Made by a program: the position numbers and the translations under genes. Below are positions 1 to 9,695 of a stretch of 35,570 nt of DNA, piece after piece (positions within the stretch are counted from its first letter, which is position 1; each line of letters begins with the position of its first letter). Where the stretch lies: NCBI GenBank assembly GCA_014728245.1, contig WJLY01000246.1, forward strand, positions 1 through 35,570, read 5' to 3'. The stretch comes from Candidatus Effluviviaceae Genus IV sp. (GTDB taxonomy: Bacteria > Joyebacterota > Joyebacteria > Joyebacterales > Joyebacteraceae). The notes under the pieces are model-generated. The model was not told the origin of the DNA. It ran no database searches and saw only the letters and a program-made list of their open reading frames with translations.

Positions 1-2
1 CC

Positions 3-1115
3 CTCGCGTGGCGCCGCGGCGGCGTCCTCGGCCGGCGTCTCGTCGGAAGCGAAGACGTAGACGCCCGATGCCTTTCCGCGGAAGACGACGCGGCGTATCT
101 CGCCCTCGAAAAAGAGGACGTCGATCTCCCGCGAGGCGACGGTGTTACGCTCGCCGGTCTCGGCGACCCGGTGCTCGCTCGTGGCCCCGCCGCGCACCGT
201 CGTCAGAACAGGCTCGCCGTCCTCGAAGTACATCCGCAGCGTGTCTCCGTCAACGTGCCCGGTCTGATCCGGGTCGGACGGGCTCTCCGACTCGATCGTG
301 TAGTCGACGCGCGCTCCGTCGAGCGCGACGACTCGCGAAACCTCCCCCTCGGAGAGGAAGACGAGGATCCGCTCGCCCGAGAGGAGATCGCCGTCCTGGT
401 CTACCACGGGGTCGCCCAGGAGCTCGACCGAATCGCCCTCTCCCGAGAGGACCGCCAGCCGTGAGCGCGCGCTGACGTCCGCCGTCGCTATCTCCGCTCC
501 GCCGAAGGCGGCGATCCTGTCGTCCCCGGGAGACAGCTCGATGAGCGCCGCGGACAGCCTGCCTTCCTGTGCGCCCTCGTCGTCGAAAGTACGCATGACC
601 GGCGCCTCGGAAGCCCGCGCTTCCTCGCGGTCGAAATCGTAGAGGATGCGGCCGGCGGAGAGCTCGAACGTGCCGTCGTGGTCGACCGCAACCGCGTCCC
701 CGAGACAGACCGCGAGGCGCTCCGGCCGGTAGATGTTGATCCGGCGGGCGCGCGTGACGCCCGACGTGTCGGAGTACGTGGCGTTTCCGATGAGATAGGC
801 GCGATCGAGGTCGCGGTAGTACCTGAGCGTGTCGCAGGAGATGGTCGACTCGCCGTCGACGCCGCGGACGTCTCCGAAGACCACGGCGAGTCCGCGGGCC
901 TCGTAGTAGGTTCCGCGCTGTCCCACCAGCGTGGCTTCCCCGCGCGTGATCGTAACGTTGCCCGCCAGATGTATGACCCGGCCGTCCTCGGCACCGGCCC
1001 CCTCGACCTCTTCCGCCGTGATCACGAAACCGTCGTCCGGGTTGGTGCGGGCCGCGACCGGGACCGTCAGCGTCGTAGCGAGCGCCGTGGCGATGAGAAT
1101 GGTACGGAAGGACAT
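3..1115 (-). CDS. OstA/LptA-like periplasmic protein (partial, C-terminus runs off left edge of window)
   Basis: Reverse-complement translation from ATG at 1115 stays open to the window edge: MSFRTILIATALATTLTVPVAARTNPDDGFVITAEEVEGAGAEDGRVIHLAGNVTITRGEATLVGQRGTYYEARGLAVVFGDVRGVDGESTISCDTLRYYRD... Signal-peptide-like N-terminus followed by OstA-type beta-repeats (LAGNVTITRGEATLVG, LLGDPVVDQDGDLLSGERI). Absent from the ORF track because it has no stop in the window. Confidence 0.75.
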   Translation of the reverse strand, partial: MSFRTILIATALATTLTVPVAARTNPDDGFVITAEEVEGAGAEDGRVIHLAGNVTITRGEATLVGQRGTYYEARGLAVVFGDVRGVDGESTISCDTLRYYRDLDRAYLIGNATYSDTSGVTRARRINIYRPERLAVCLGDAVAVDHDGTFELSAGRILYDFDREEARASEAPVMRTFDDEGAQEGRLSAALIELSPGDDRIAAFGGAEIATADVSARSRLAVLSGEGDSVELLGDPVVDQDGDLLSGERILVFLSEGEVSRVVALDGARVDYTIESESPSDPDQTGHVDGDTLRMYFEDGEPVLTTVRGGATSEHRVAETGERNTVASREIDVLFFEGEIRRVVFRGKASGVYVFASDETPAEDAAAAPRE

Positions 1116-1168
1116 GTCAGACCTCGAGCGACTGGAAGCCGCAGCGGCCGCGCGGGCAGGCGCGGCAG

Positions 1169-2113
1169 CTAGAGACGGCCGTCGCGGGCAAGGAGCGCCG
1201 CCCCGACAACTCCAGCGGTCTCACCCAGCTCCGCGGCCACGATCAGGGGGGCCCGGAAGTCACAGGCCGAGAGACGCGCCCGCATCTCCTCGCGCGCGGG
1301 GGCCAGAAGCAGGTCGCCGGCCTCTGCCACGCCTCCTCCGACCACGATGACGTCCGGATCCAGTATCTGCGAGATGTTCGCGAGCCCCACACCCAGGTTG
1401 CGCCCGACCGCGGCAAGCGACTCCAGCGCCACCTCGTCACCCCGCGCTGCTGCCGCCCCCACGTCTCTCGAGGAGAGCGTGCCGGCGGACACGGCCGGCG
1501 AGAGAGCCGACTCCCTCCCCCCTCCGATCATCTCAACGGCGTGCCTGACGACGGCGCCCGCGCTGGCCATGCCCTCGAGGCAACCCCTCGATCCGCAGAC
1601 GCAGGCCGCTCCATCGAGGTCTATCGTCGTGTGGCCGATCTCGCCCGCGCTGCCGTGGCTCCCCCTGTAGAGGGCGCCTCCGAGCACGATCCCGCCCCCG
1701 ACGCCCGTGCCGAGGGTGAGCATGACCGCGTTCCCGGCCTCGCGCGCCGCGCCGACCTCGAACTCGGCGAATGCGGCCGCGTTGGCGTCGTTCTCGAGCT
1801 TGACGTTGAGGCCGAGCCTCTCGGAGAGCATGTCGGCAAGTCTGACGTCGCTCCAGGTCGGAAGATTCGGTGAGGAGTGAACCACGCCTCTCGCCGAATC
1901 GACAAGGCCGGCGCACGCGCACCCGCAGACCGCGGGCGAGACGCCGGCCTCGTCGACGAGGCCGGGGACAGACAGGGCTGCCGTCTCGACGGCGTCGGCG
2001 GGCCCGCGCCCGGACCAGCTCCCGGAGGCGAACGACAGAACGGCGCCGTCCACGGAGACGAGCGCCGTCTTGACGTTCGTGCCGCCTATGTCTACTCCGA
2101 GGAGCGCGACCAC
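1169..2113 (-). CDS. ROK family sugar kinase (glucokinase-like)
   Basis: MVALLGVDIGGTNVKTALV phosphate-binding N-terminus; GTGVGGGIVLGGALYRGSHGSAGEIGH; ROK zinc motif CVCGSRGCLEG. Confidence 0.9.
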   Translation of the reverse strand: MVALLGVDIGGTNVKTALVSVDGAVLSFASGSWSGRGPADAVETAALSVPGLVDEAGVSPAVCGCACAGLVDSARGVVHSSPNLPTWSDVRLADMLSERLGLNVKLENDANAAAFAEFEVGAAREAGNAVMLTLGTGVGGGIVLGGALYRGSHGSAGEIGHTTIDLDGAACVCGSRGCLEGMASAGAVVRHAVEMIGGGRESALSPAVSAGTLSSRDVGAAAARGDEVALESLAAVGRNLGVGLANISQILDPDVIVVGGGVAEAGDLLLAPAREEMRARLSACDFRAPLIVAAELGETAGVVGAALLARDGRL

Positions 2114-2119
2114 TCGTTC

Positions 2120-3238
2120 CTACTCTCGGCTCTCAAGGAGAAGGGACTTGCCGCTCTCGGGATCGAAGTAATGCGCGCTGCCCATGTCGAACACGAGATC
2201 GATGTCGGTGTTGACGGCGGGAGGCTCGCGCACGTCGATCCTCCCAACCAGGTCGTCCCCGCCCAGGGAAAAGTACAGGTAGATCTCGCTTCCCATCGGC
2301 TCGACCACGTCCAGATGAGCGGTGACCGGTGCGCCGGTCTCTATCTCGTCCCTGTCGGCCGCCTCGAAGATGTCCTCCGGGCGTATGCCGAGGATGATCT
2401 CGCGGTCCGCGTAGTCCTCGAGCGCCGAGGCCGCCCCGGGCGATACGGGGCCCTCGAAGCCCTCGCCCCTGAAGACCACGCCGCCGTCGGCTTTGACGAG
2501 CCTGCCCTCGATGAAGTTCATGGCGGGACTGCCGATGAAGCCGGCCACGAACCGGTCGACCGGCTTCTGGTAGATCGTGAGCGGATCGTCTATCTGGTGT
2601 GACACGCCGTCCTTCAGGACGACGATGCGACTGCCCATCGTCATCGCCTCGACCTGATCGTGCGTGACGTAGATGATCGTGGCCGACAGGCGCTCGTGCA
2701 GCTTGCTGATCTCGGTCCTCGTCTGTACGCGCAGCTTGGCGTCGAGGTTCGAGAGCGGCTCGTCGAACAGGAATACCTTCGGCTTGCGGACGATGGCGCG
2801 GCCGACCGCGACTCTCTGGCGCTGCCCGCCGGAGAGCGCCTTGGGCCTGCGATCGAGAAGCTTGCCGATCCCCAGGATATCCGCGGCCTCGCGGACCCGC
2901 CTGTCTATCTCTTCCTTCTCGTACTTCCTGAGCCTGAGGCCGAACGCCATGTTGTCGTAGACCGACATGTGCGGATAGAGCGCGTAGTTCTGGAAGACCA
3001 TCGCTATGTCGCGATCCTTCGGCGGAACGTCGTTGACCAGACGGTCGCCGATGTAGATCTCCCCGTCGGTCACTTCCTCGAGCCCCGCCACCATCCGGAG
3101 AAGTGTCGACTTGCCGCAGCCGGACGGCCCAACAAGAACGACGAACTCCTTGTCCTTCACCTCGAGGTCCACGTTCTTGACGGCGACGACCTCGCCGTCG
3201 AAGATCTTCGTCACCCCCTTGAGAACGACGTTCGCCAT
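2120..3238 (-). CDS. ABC transporter ATP-binding protein, MalK/UgpC-like
   Basis: Walker A GPSGCGKST, signature LSGGQRQRVAVGRAI, Walker B VFLFDEPLSNLDAKLR, plus C-terminal TOBE-like extension (LGIRPEDIF). Confidence 0.93.
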   Translation of the reverse strand: MANVVLKGVTKIFDGEVVAVKNVDLEVKDKEFVVLVGPSGCGKSTLLRMVAGLEEVTDGEIYIGDRLVNDVPPKDRDIAMVFQNYALYPHMSVYDNMAFGLRLRKYEKEEIDRRVREAADILGIGKLLDRRPKALSGGQRQRVAVGRAIVRKPKVFLFDEPLSNLDAKLRVQTRTEISKLHERLSATIIYVTHDQVEAMTMGSRIVVLKDGVSHQIDDPLTIYQKPVDRFVAGFIGSPAMNFIEGRLVKADGGVVFRGEGFEGPVSPGAASALEDYADREIILGIRPEDIFEAADRDEIETGAPVTAHLDVVEPMGSEIYLYFSLGGDDLVGRIDVREPPAVNTDIDLVFDMGSAHYFDPESGKSLLLESRE

Positions 3239-3256
3239 TCCAGCTCCTCCAGATTT

Positions 3257-4547
3257 CTAGCCGGTCTCCACCGAGTGCCCTACGCCGAGGCTCTGCATGA
3301 CGTCGCCAACAGTGTAGTGGGAACCGGTGATCAAGACAAGGTCGGCCTCGCCGGCCGTCGACAGCGCATGACGCACGGCGGCGCCGGGCGTCTCGACGAC
3401 GGTGGCGTCGATTCCCAGTTCCCGAGCCGTCTCAGCCACGTGCGCGGGGTCGGCGGCCCGATCGGTCGAGGGTCTTGTGACGATGAGCGCGTCCACGACG
3501 TCGGAGAGAGCCGCGAGAAAGCCCCGGATGTCCTTGTCGCCCATGATCCCGAGCACCGCGACGGTCCGCTCCGGCACGAACACCTCGGCAAGCGCGTCGG
3601 CCAGCGCCGCCGCTCCGTTCGGGTTGTGCGCGACATCGGCTATAAGGGTCGGCCGCCTGTCGATGATCTGCATCCGCCCGACGCAACTGGCCTCGGCAAG
3701 GCCCCTCCTGATCGCTCGTTCATCCGGCTCGAAGATGCCGTCTTCCGCCAGCTCGTAGAGCGTGACGAGAGCGGTGGTCGCGTTCCTCACCTGATGGCGT
3801 CCGATCATCGATATCGAGACGCCCTCCAGACCGTGCTCACCGTGCGAGAAGTCAAAGAAGCTGCCGGACGGCGTCAGCGAGATCCTCCCGCCCACCGAAT
3901 CCGGACCGACCGGCACGAGCCTCGCCTTCCTGGCCGCGACAACGCCCCTTATCACGTCGAGCGCCGCACCCGAGGCCCCGACGACCGCCACCCCGCCCTC
4001 GCGTATGATGCCGGCCTTCTCGGCCGCGATCGACGGTATGTCGCTGCCCAGTATCTCCGCGTGGTCGACTCCGATGCCCGTTATCACCGATACCACCGAG
4101 TCGAGAGCGTTGGTCGCGTCGAGCCTTCCCCCCAAGCCCACCTCCGCTACCGCGAGGTCGACTCCCTCCGCGGCGAAGTGAAGGGCGGCGACGGCAGTTA
4201 CGATCTCGAAGAAGGTCGCCTCTATCTCATCGGCGGCCGGCTTCAGGCGCTCCACGTAGTCGACGACCTGCGCCTGCTCGATGCCCCTGCCGCAGACCGA
4301 TATCCGTTCGGTGAAGTCGACCACGTGCGGCGACATGTAGAGACCGACCTTCATGTCGTGCTCGGCGAGCATCGATGCGATCATGCAGGCGGTCGAACCC
4401 TTGCCGTTCGTGCCGCCCACGTGAACGACTCTGAACCGCTCGTGGGGGTCGCCCACCGCCGCCAGGAGCTTCACCACGCGGTCGAGACCGGGCTTCATTG
4501 TGAAACGGTGCCTCGCGAAGAGCCAGCCGAGGCACGATCTGTAAGTG

Positions 4548-4576
<29 letters not shown>
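3257..4576 (-). CDS. folC: Folylpolyglutamate synthase/dihydrofolate synthase
   Basis: Mur-ligase-type ATP motif VVHVGGTNGKGSTACMIASML, AEVGLGGRLDATNA, DVAHNPNGAAALADAL. Adjacent to accD as in many bacteria. Confidence 0.93.
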
Positions 4577-5450
<874 letters not shown>

Positions 5451-5501
5451 TGCGCGCTTCCTCTCTTGTCCCCGTCTTAGCTTCCGCCCACTCCAGAGAG
5501 A

Positions 5502-6359
5502 CTACAACTTATGGAGCACGGCCGCCACGAGAGAAACCATCGCGGCAGCGCCTCTGCGGCCGGCCTCCAGGACCTCCGCGTGCGTGGTGGTCTCGAAACG
5601 CCCGGGGAGCGGCACGTTCGTGATGAGAGAGAGCCCCAGCACCGGAAGCCCCAGGAGGTGCGCCGTCTGTACCTCCGCCACGGTCGACATACCGACCGCG
5701 TGGGCGCCGGCCGCTCGCGCAAAGGCTATCTCGGCCGGCGTCTCGTAGGACGGGCCGAGCGACCCCATGTAGACCCCCCGGCGGACGCGAAGGCCGTTTG
5801 CGAGGGCCTCGCGTCCGGCCAGCTCGACAAGCCCGGGCGAGTAGGCCGCGGCCATCCTGAATGTCTGTCGGACGCGCGGCCGCCATCTGCCCGTGACGGT
5901 CGAGATCTGGTCCACGATCAACATTATGTCGCCGACCTCGAAGCCCGGGTCTATCCCGCCCGCGGCGTTCGTTATGACGAGCGTCTCCGCGCCCAGCGCC
6001 GCGGCCAGCCGGACCTGCCAAGTGACGTCCTCGTAGGAGCGGCCTTCGTAGTAGTGAACGCGGCCGGAGTAGACGAGCACCCTGCGCCCGCCCAGAAGCC
6101 CCTGGATCAGGGCGCCGCCGTGCCCCTCGATCGAGGGCGCCGGGGTCCCCGGCACGTCGGAGTACGGTAGCTCCAGACGCTCCCCGAGCCCTTCGGAGAA
6201 GGCCGAGAGCCCGGACCCCAGGATGACCGCCGCCATCGGGCGGCCGAATCCCCGTTCCCTCAGGCGGCGCGCCGCCTCGCCCACGTCGCCGTCGACCGGG
6301 CTCGCGAGCCGCTTCTTCGTCGGAGGCCCGTCAGGGCCGTACTCATCCCGCGCTCTCAA
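5502..6359 (-). CDS. Purine nucleoside phosphorylase
   Basis: AAVILGSGLSAFSEGL, GRVHYYEGRSYEDVTWQVRLAAALGAETLVITNAAGGIDPGFEVGDIMLIVDQI, GPSYETPAEI, VGMSTVAEVQTAHLLGLPVLGLSLITN. Confidence 0.93.
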   Translation of the reverse strand: MRARDEYGPDGPPTKKRLASPVDGDVGEAARRLRERGFGRPMAAVILGSGLSAFSEGLGERLELPYSDVPGTPAPSIEGHGGALIQGLLGGRRVLVYSGRVHYYEGRSYEDVTWQVRLAAALGAETLVITNAAGGIDPGFEVGDIMLIVDQISTVTGRWRPRVRQTFRMAAAYSPGLVELAGREALANGLRVRRGVYMGSLGPSYETPAEIAFARAAGAHAVGMSTVAEVQTAHLLGLPVLGLSLITNVPLPGRFETTTHAEVLEAGRRGAAAMVSLVAAVLHKL

Positions 6360-6383
6360 CCGTGCGTCCTCCGCGGGCAGTCA

Positions 6384-6869
6384 CTAGCCCGGCTCGTTCG
6401 TGAGATCGGCGATCATGACGATGGCGTCCTCTCCCGTGTCGGCGTAGTACCGCTTGCGCATCGCCACGGGCTTAAACCCGAACCCGCGGTACAGGCCCAG
6501 AGCCGGCGCGTTCGTCTCCCGCGCCTCAAGTGTGGCAAGCGCCGCCCCGCGTTCCCGCGCGTCGTCGAGCACCCGCGCGACGAGGCGCCTTCCCACTCCC
6601 TCCCGCCTCCGGTCGGCCGCGACGGCCACGTTGCCTATGTGCACCTCGTCGCACGCGATCCACGAGACTATGTAGCCGACCAGGCTTCCCCCTCTCCTCG
6701 CCACCCAAGAGGAGCTTGACTCCTCCCTGCACTCGCGCTCGAAGGAGCTCCTCGACCAAGGAAACGAGAAGATCGAGCCCTCCAGCTCGGCCACCTCGTC
6801 GACGTCGGCGAGGCTGAGAGGACGGATCGTGAGCCCTTCTGCCGCCTCGCGCCGGGCAGCGGATTCCAA
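6384..6869 (-). CDS. rimI: GNAT N-acetyltransferase, ribosomal protein alanine acetyltransferase RimI-like
   Basis: HIGNVAVAADRRREGVGRRLVARVLDDARERGAALATLEARETNAPALGLYRGFGFKPVAMRKRYY; located directly downstream of tsaB. Confidence 0.88.
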   Translation of the reverse strand: MESAARREAAEGLTIRPLSLADVDEVAELEGSIFSFPWSRSSFERECREESSSSWVARRGGSLVGYIVSWIACDEVHIGNVAVAADRRREGVGRRLVARVLDDARERGAALATLEARETNAPALGLYRGFGFKPVAMRKRYYADTGEDAIVMIADLTNEPG

Positions 6870-6879
6870 CTGGCCTCTC

Positions 6880-7551
6880 CTATATGCCTCTCAGGTATAT
6901 CGGTCTCAGCGACGCCACGTCTCCGGGCCCGTCGGCCGCCTCGGCCAGAGACGCGAGTGCGACCGGGTCGGGCCTCTCGGCGGCACCACTCGGGAACCTC
7001 GCGCGGTCGCCGGCGGCGCGCTCGATGTCCTCGCGGTAGAGCGAGGCACCGGAGCCCGCGAAGAGAACCGGCTCTCCCGACGCGCGGTCGAGCGCATCCC
7101 GGATGAAGGCAACGGGATCGAAGGCCCCGTCGGCCGATACCCTCTCGGGGACGGCGCCCGCGCGGAAGACGGACGCGTAGACCTCGCCCCTGCGGGCGTC
7201 GAGCATGGGCGCGACGTAGCCCGCTCCGCCGTCGCCCCTGAGCGCGGTCAGCGCGAGCGCCTCGAGCGTGGGGACGGCGAAGATCGGAAGCCCGCCCGCC
7301 GACGCGAGCCCCTTCGCCGTGGCGAGACCGACCCTGAGACCGGTGAATCGACCCGGCCCTATCGAGACCGCCAGCCCGTCGAGTCTCGGGAGCGAGAGCC
7401 GGGCCCGCCCGAGGACGCGATCGACCGCCGCCATGAGCTCTTCCGACCTGCCTCGCCCCGCCTCGACCGACCGCTCGGCCAGAAGCTCGCCGCGTTCGAC
7501 GATCCCGACCGTCTCGACCGGCGTCGCGGTCTCCAGCGTCAAGAGGAGCAT
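6880..7551 (-). CDS. tsaB: tRNA threonylcarbamoyladenosine biosynthesis protein TsaB
   Basis: MLLLTLETATPVETVGIVERGELLAERSVEAGRGRSEELMAAVDRVLGRARLSLPRLDGLAVSIGPGRFTGLRVGLATAKGLA. The ORF track extends to 7713, but the conserved N-terminus starts at Met 7551. Confidence 0.9.
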   Translation of the reverse strand: MLLLTLETATPVETVGIVERGELLAERSVEAGRGRSEELMAAVDRVLGRARLSLPRLDGLAVSIGPGRFTGLRVGLATAKGLASAGGLPIFAVPTLEALALTALRGDGGAGYVAPMLDARRGEVYASVFRAGAVPERVSADGAFDPVAFIRDALDRASGEPVLFAGSGASLYREDIERAAGDRARFPSGAAERPDPVALASLAEAADGPGDVASLRPIYLRGI

Positions 7552-8030
7552 CGACCCTCCGTACCGCTCCACGTCTCGCGGAGCCCCTGAAGAGCCCGCT
7601 CGTGCCGCTCGCCCTTCGCACGAAACTCGAAGACGCGCCGCGTCCTGTCTCGGCTCTCGACCGCGACGTCGAGCCTGTCGTCCGGCAGAAGTCCGCCGGC
7701 GCGCTCCGCCCACTCGATCAAGGCCACGCCCCGGCTCCAGAAGAGCTCCCGGTAGCCCAGTCCCTCGACGGAGTCCGGGCCTTCCATCCTGTAGAGATCG
7801 ACGTGGTAGATCGGAAGACGACCGTCGTACTCGTTCACGACGACGAAGCTCGGACTCGACACGTAGCCGTCGAATCCGAGCCCCGCCGAGATGCCCTGCA
7901 CAAGCACGGTCTTCCCGGTTCCCAGCTCGCCGCGGAGCGCGACGACGGCGCCCGCGAAGAGCCGGCTGCCCAGAAGCCTGCCCAGATCTCTCGTCTCTTC
8001 GGGCGAACTGGTTGAGAAGACCGCTGTCAT
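7539..8030 (-). CDS. tsaE: tRNA threonylcarbamoyladenosine biosynthesis ATPase TsaE
   Basis: MTAVFSTSSPEETRDLGRLLGSRLFAGAVVALRGELGTGKTVLVQGISAGLGFDGYVSSPSFVVVNEYDGRLPIYHVDLYRM; Walker A GELGTGKT. Conserved N-terminus starts at ATG 8030 (ORF track extends to 8279). Overlaps the tsaB start by 13 bp. Confidence 0.92.
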   Translation of the reverse strand: MTAVFSTSSPEETRDLGRLLGSRLFAGAVVALRGELGTGKTVLVQGISAGLGFDGYVSSPSFVVVNEYDGRLPIYHVDLYRMEGPDSVEGLGYRELFWSRGVALIEWAERAGGLLPDDRLDVAVESRDRTRRVFEFRAKGERHERALQGLRETWSGTEGRCSS

Positions 8031-8056
8031 GTCCAGCGGAAGCCTCCGAGTCTGCG

Positions 8057-9640
8057 CTAGGCTCTGGGCGTCATCACCGCGCACGGGAGTATCATCTCCT
8101 CGAGGGAGATCCCGCCGTGCTGCAGGCTGCCCCTGTACTGACGCTCGTAGCGATGGAAGTCCGTCGGATAGACGAAGTAGTAGTCCTCCTTGGCGATGGC
8201 GTACTGCTTGCTCGCCCCGTCGGACGGCAGCTTGAACGCGGCCGGGTTCCTGATGAGGAACGTCTCCTTCTCGTCGCACCCGAGGTTGCTGCCGAACTTG
8301 TACCGCAGATTCGTCGACGTGTCGCGGTTGCCGCGTATCAGCGCCGCGCGCCTGCCGACGACGGCGCCGTGGTCGGTCGTCAGCACGACCGTGGCGCCGT
8401 GACGCCCCATCTCAACGAGGATGTGGTACAGAGCCGAGTGGTTGAACCAGGACCGCACCAGCGACCGGAATGCGGGCTCGTCCGGAGCCAGCTCCTGGAG
8501 GATCTCCGATTCCGAGCGCGAGTGCGAGAGGATGTCGACGAAGTTGTAGACCATCGAGACGAAGGGCAGGTCGTGCATCGACGACATCTGCCGCCGCACG
8601 TTGTCCGCCTCCTCCCTCTCGTAGATCTTGACGTACTTGTGCGCGGGCGAGAGCCTGATGCCGTGCCTCTCCAGCTGGCGGTCCATGAGCTGCCGTTCGA
8701 ATCGGTTCTTGCTGGTCTCGTCGCGGCCCGGGCCGCCCAGGGTCTGGGGGTAGATCTCCGTGAACCTGATCGGCCAGAGACCGCTGAAGAGCGCGTTCCT
8801 GGAAAACGGCGTCGCGGTCGGCAGTATGGAGTAATAGTGGTGGTTCTCGATCTCGAAAACGGGCTCCAGACTGGGTACCAGGCTCATCCAGTGGTCGAGG
8901 CGCATGCAGTCGAGCACGACGAAGTAGACCTTCTCGTTCGCCTTGAGTCTGGGCGCGACGAACTCGCGGAAGATGTCGACCGAGAGCATCGGCCTGTCGC
9001 CGGGGTCGGCGTCCACCCATCGCCCGTACTCCTCGGCGACGAAGCGGCCGAACTCCTGATTCGCGGACTGCTCCAGGTCCTCGTGCGTCTGCCTGAGCCC
9101 GGGGTCGCGGAAACGATCGAGCTCGAGGTCCCAGTTCATCAGGCGCAGGTAGACGCGCGTCCACTCCTCCCAGTCGAGCGGACTCATGATGCGCATGCGG
9201 AGCTGACTGGACTCGGCCGCGTAGGTCTGCGCGAGCTGGTCCTGCAGTATCCTCCGGCCGTCCAAAATGCGCTTGATCGCGAGGAAAACCTGTGTCGGCT
9301 TGACGGGCTTTATCAGGAAGTCGTCGATGCGCCTCCCCAGCGCGTCGTTCATGAGCTCCTCTTCCTCGCTCTTGGTGACCATGACGACCGGGAGCGACGG
9401 ATCGAGCTCCTTGATCTCGCCCAGTGTCTCCAGACCGTCCATACCGAGCATCATCTCGTCAAGGAGAACGAGGTCGTAACGGTTGTCCCGGAGGAGGCCG
9501 AGGGCCTCCTCGCCCCCCGTCGCGGACCCTATCTCGAAGCCCTTCTGCTCGAGAAAGAGGATGTGCGGCCTCAGGAGGTCTATCTCGTCGTCGACCCAGA
9601 GGATCCTTCTGCCTGGCTGTTCCATTCGAGTCCCTTCCAT
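8057..9640 (-). CDS. porX: PorX-like response regulator: N-terminal receiver domain + C-terminal PglZ/alkaline-phosphatase-superfamily domain
   Basis: Receiver: ILWVDDEIDLL, LVLLDEMMLGMDG phosphoacceptor, VMVTKSEEEE, DFLIKPVKPTQV. PglZ-type: YFVVLDCMRLDHWMSLVPSLE, YYSILPTATPFSRNALFSGLWP, TVVLTTDHGAVVGRRAALIRGNRDTSTNLRYKFGSNLG. ATG at 9625 (MEQPGRRILWVDDE) is an alternative start. Confidence 0.85.
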   Translation of the reverse strand: MEGTRMEQPGRRILWVDDEIDLLRPHILFLEQKGFEIGSATGGEEALGLLRDNRYDLVLLDEMMLGMDGLETLGEIKELDPSLPVVMVTKSEEEELMNDALGRRIDDFLIKPVKPTQVFLAIKRILDGRRILQDQLAQTYAAESSQLRMRIMSPLDWEEWTRVYLRLMNWDLELDRFRDPGLRQTHEDLEQSANQEFGRFVAEEYGRWVDADPGDRPMLSVDIFREFVAPRLKANEKVYFVVLDCMRLDHWMSLVPSLEPVFEIENHHYYSILPTATPFSRNALFSGLWPIRFTEIYPQTLGGPGRDETSKNRFERQLMDRQLERHGIRLSPAHKYVKIYEREEADNVRRQMSSMHDLPFVSMVYNFVDILSHSRSESEILQELAPDEPAFRSLVRSWFNHSALYHILVEMGRHGATVVLTTDHGAVVGRRAALIRGNRDTSTNLRYKFGSNLGCDEKETFLIRNPAAFKLPSDGASKQYAIAKEDYYFVYPTDFHRYERQYRGSLQHGGISLEEMILPCAVMTPRA

Positions 9641-9695
9641 GTGCGCGGGCCCGACAGAGGCGCCCGGAGCTCCCGCCGCGGGCCTCCTCGGGGTG

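Noticed and set aside
8-475. 155-aa Arg-rich plus-strand ORF at the left edge
   Set aside because: Low-complexity translation antisense to the OstA/LptA-like CDS.
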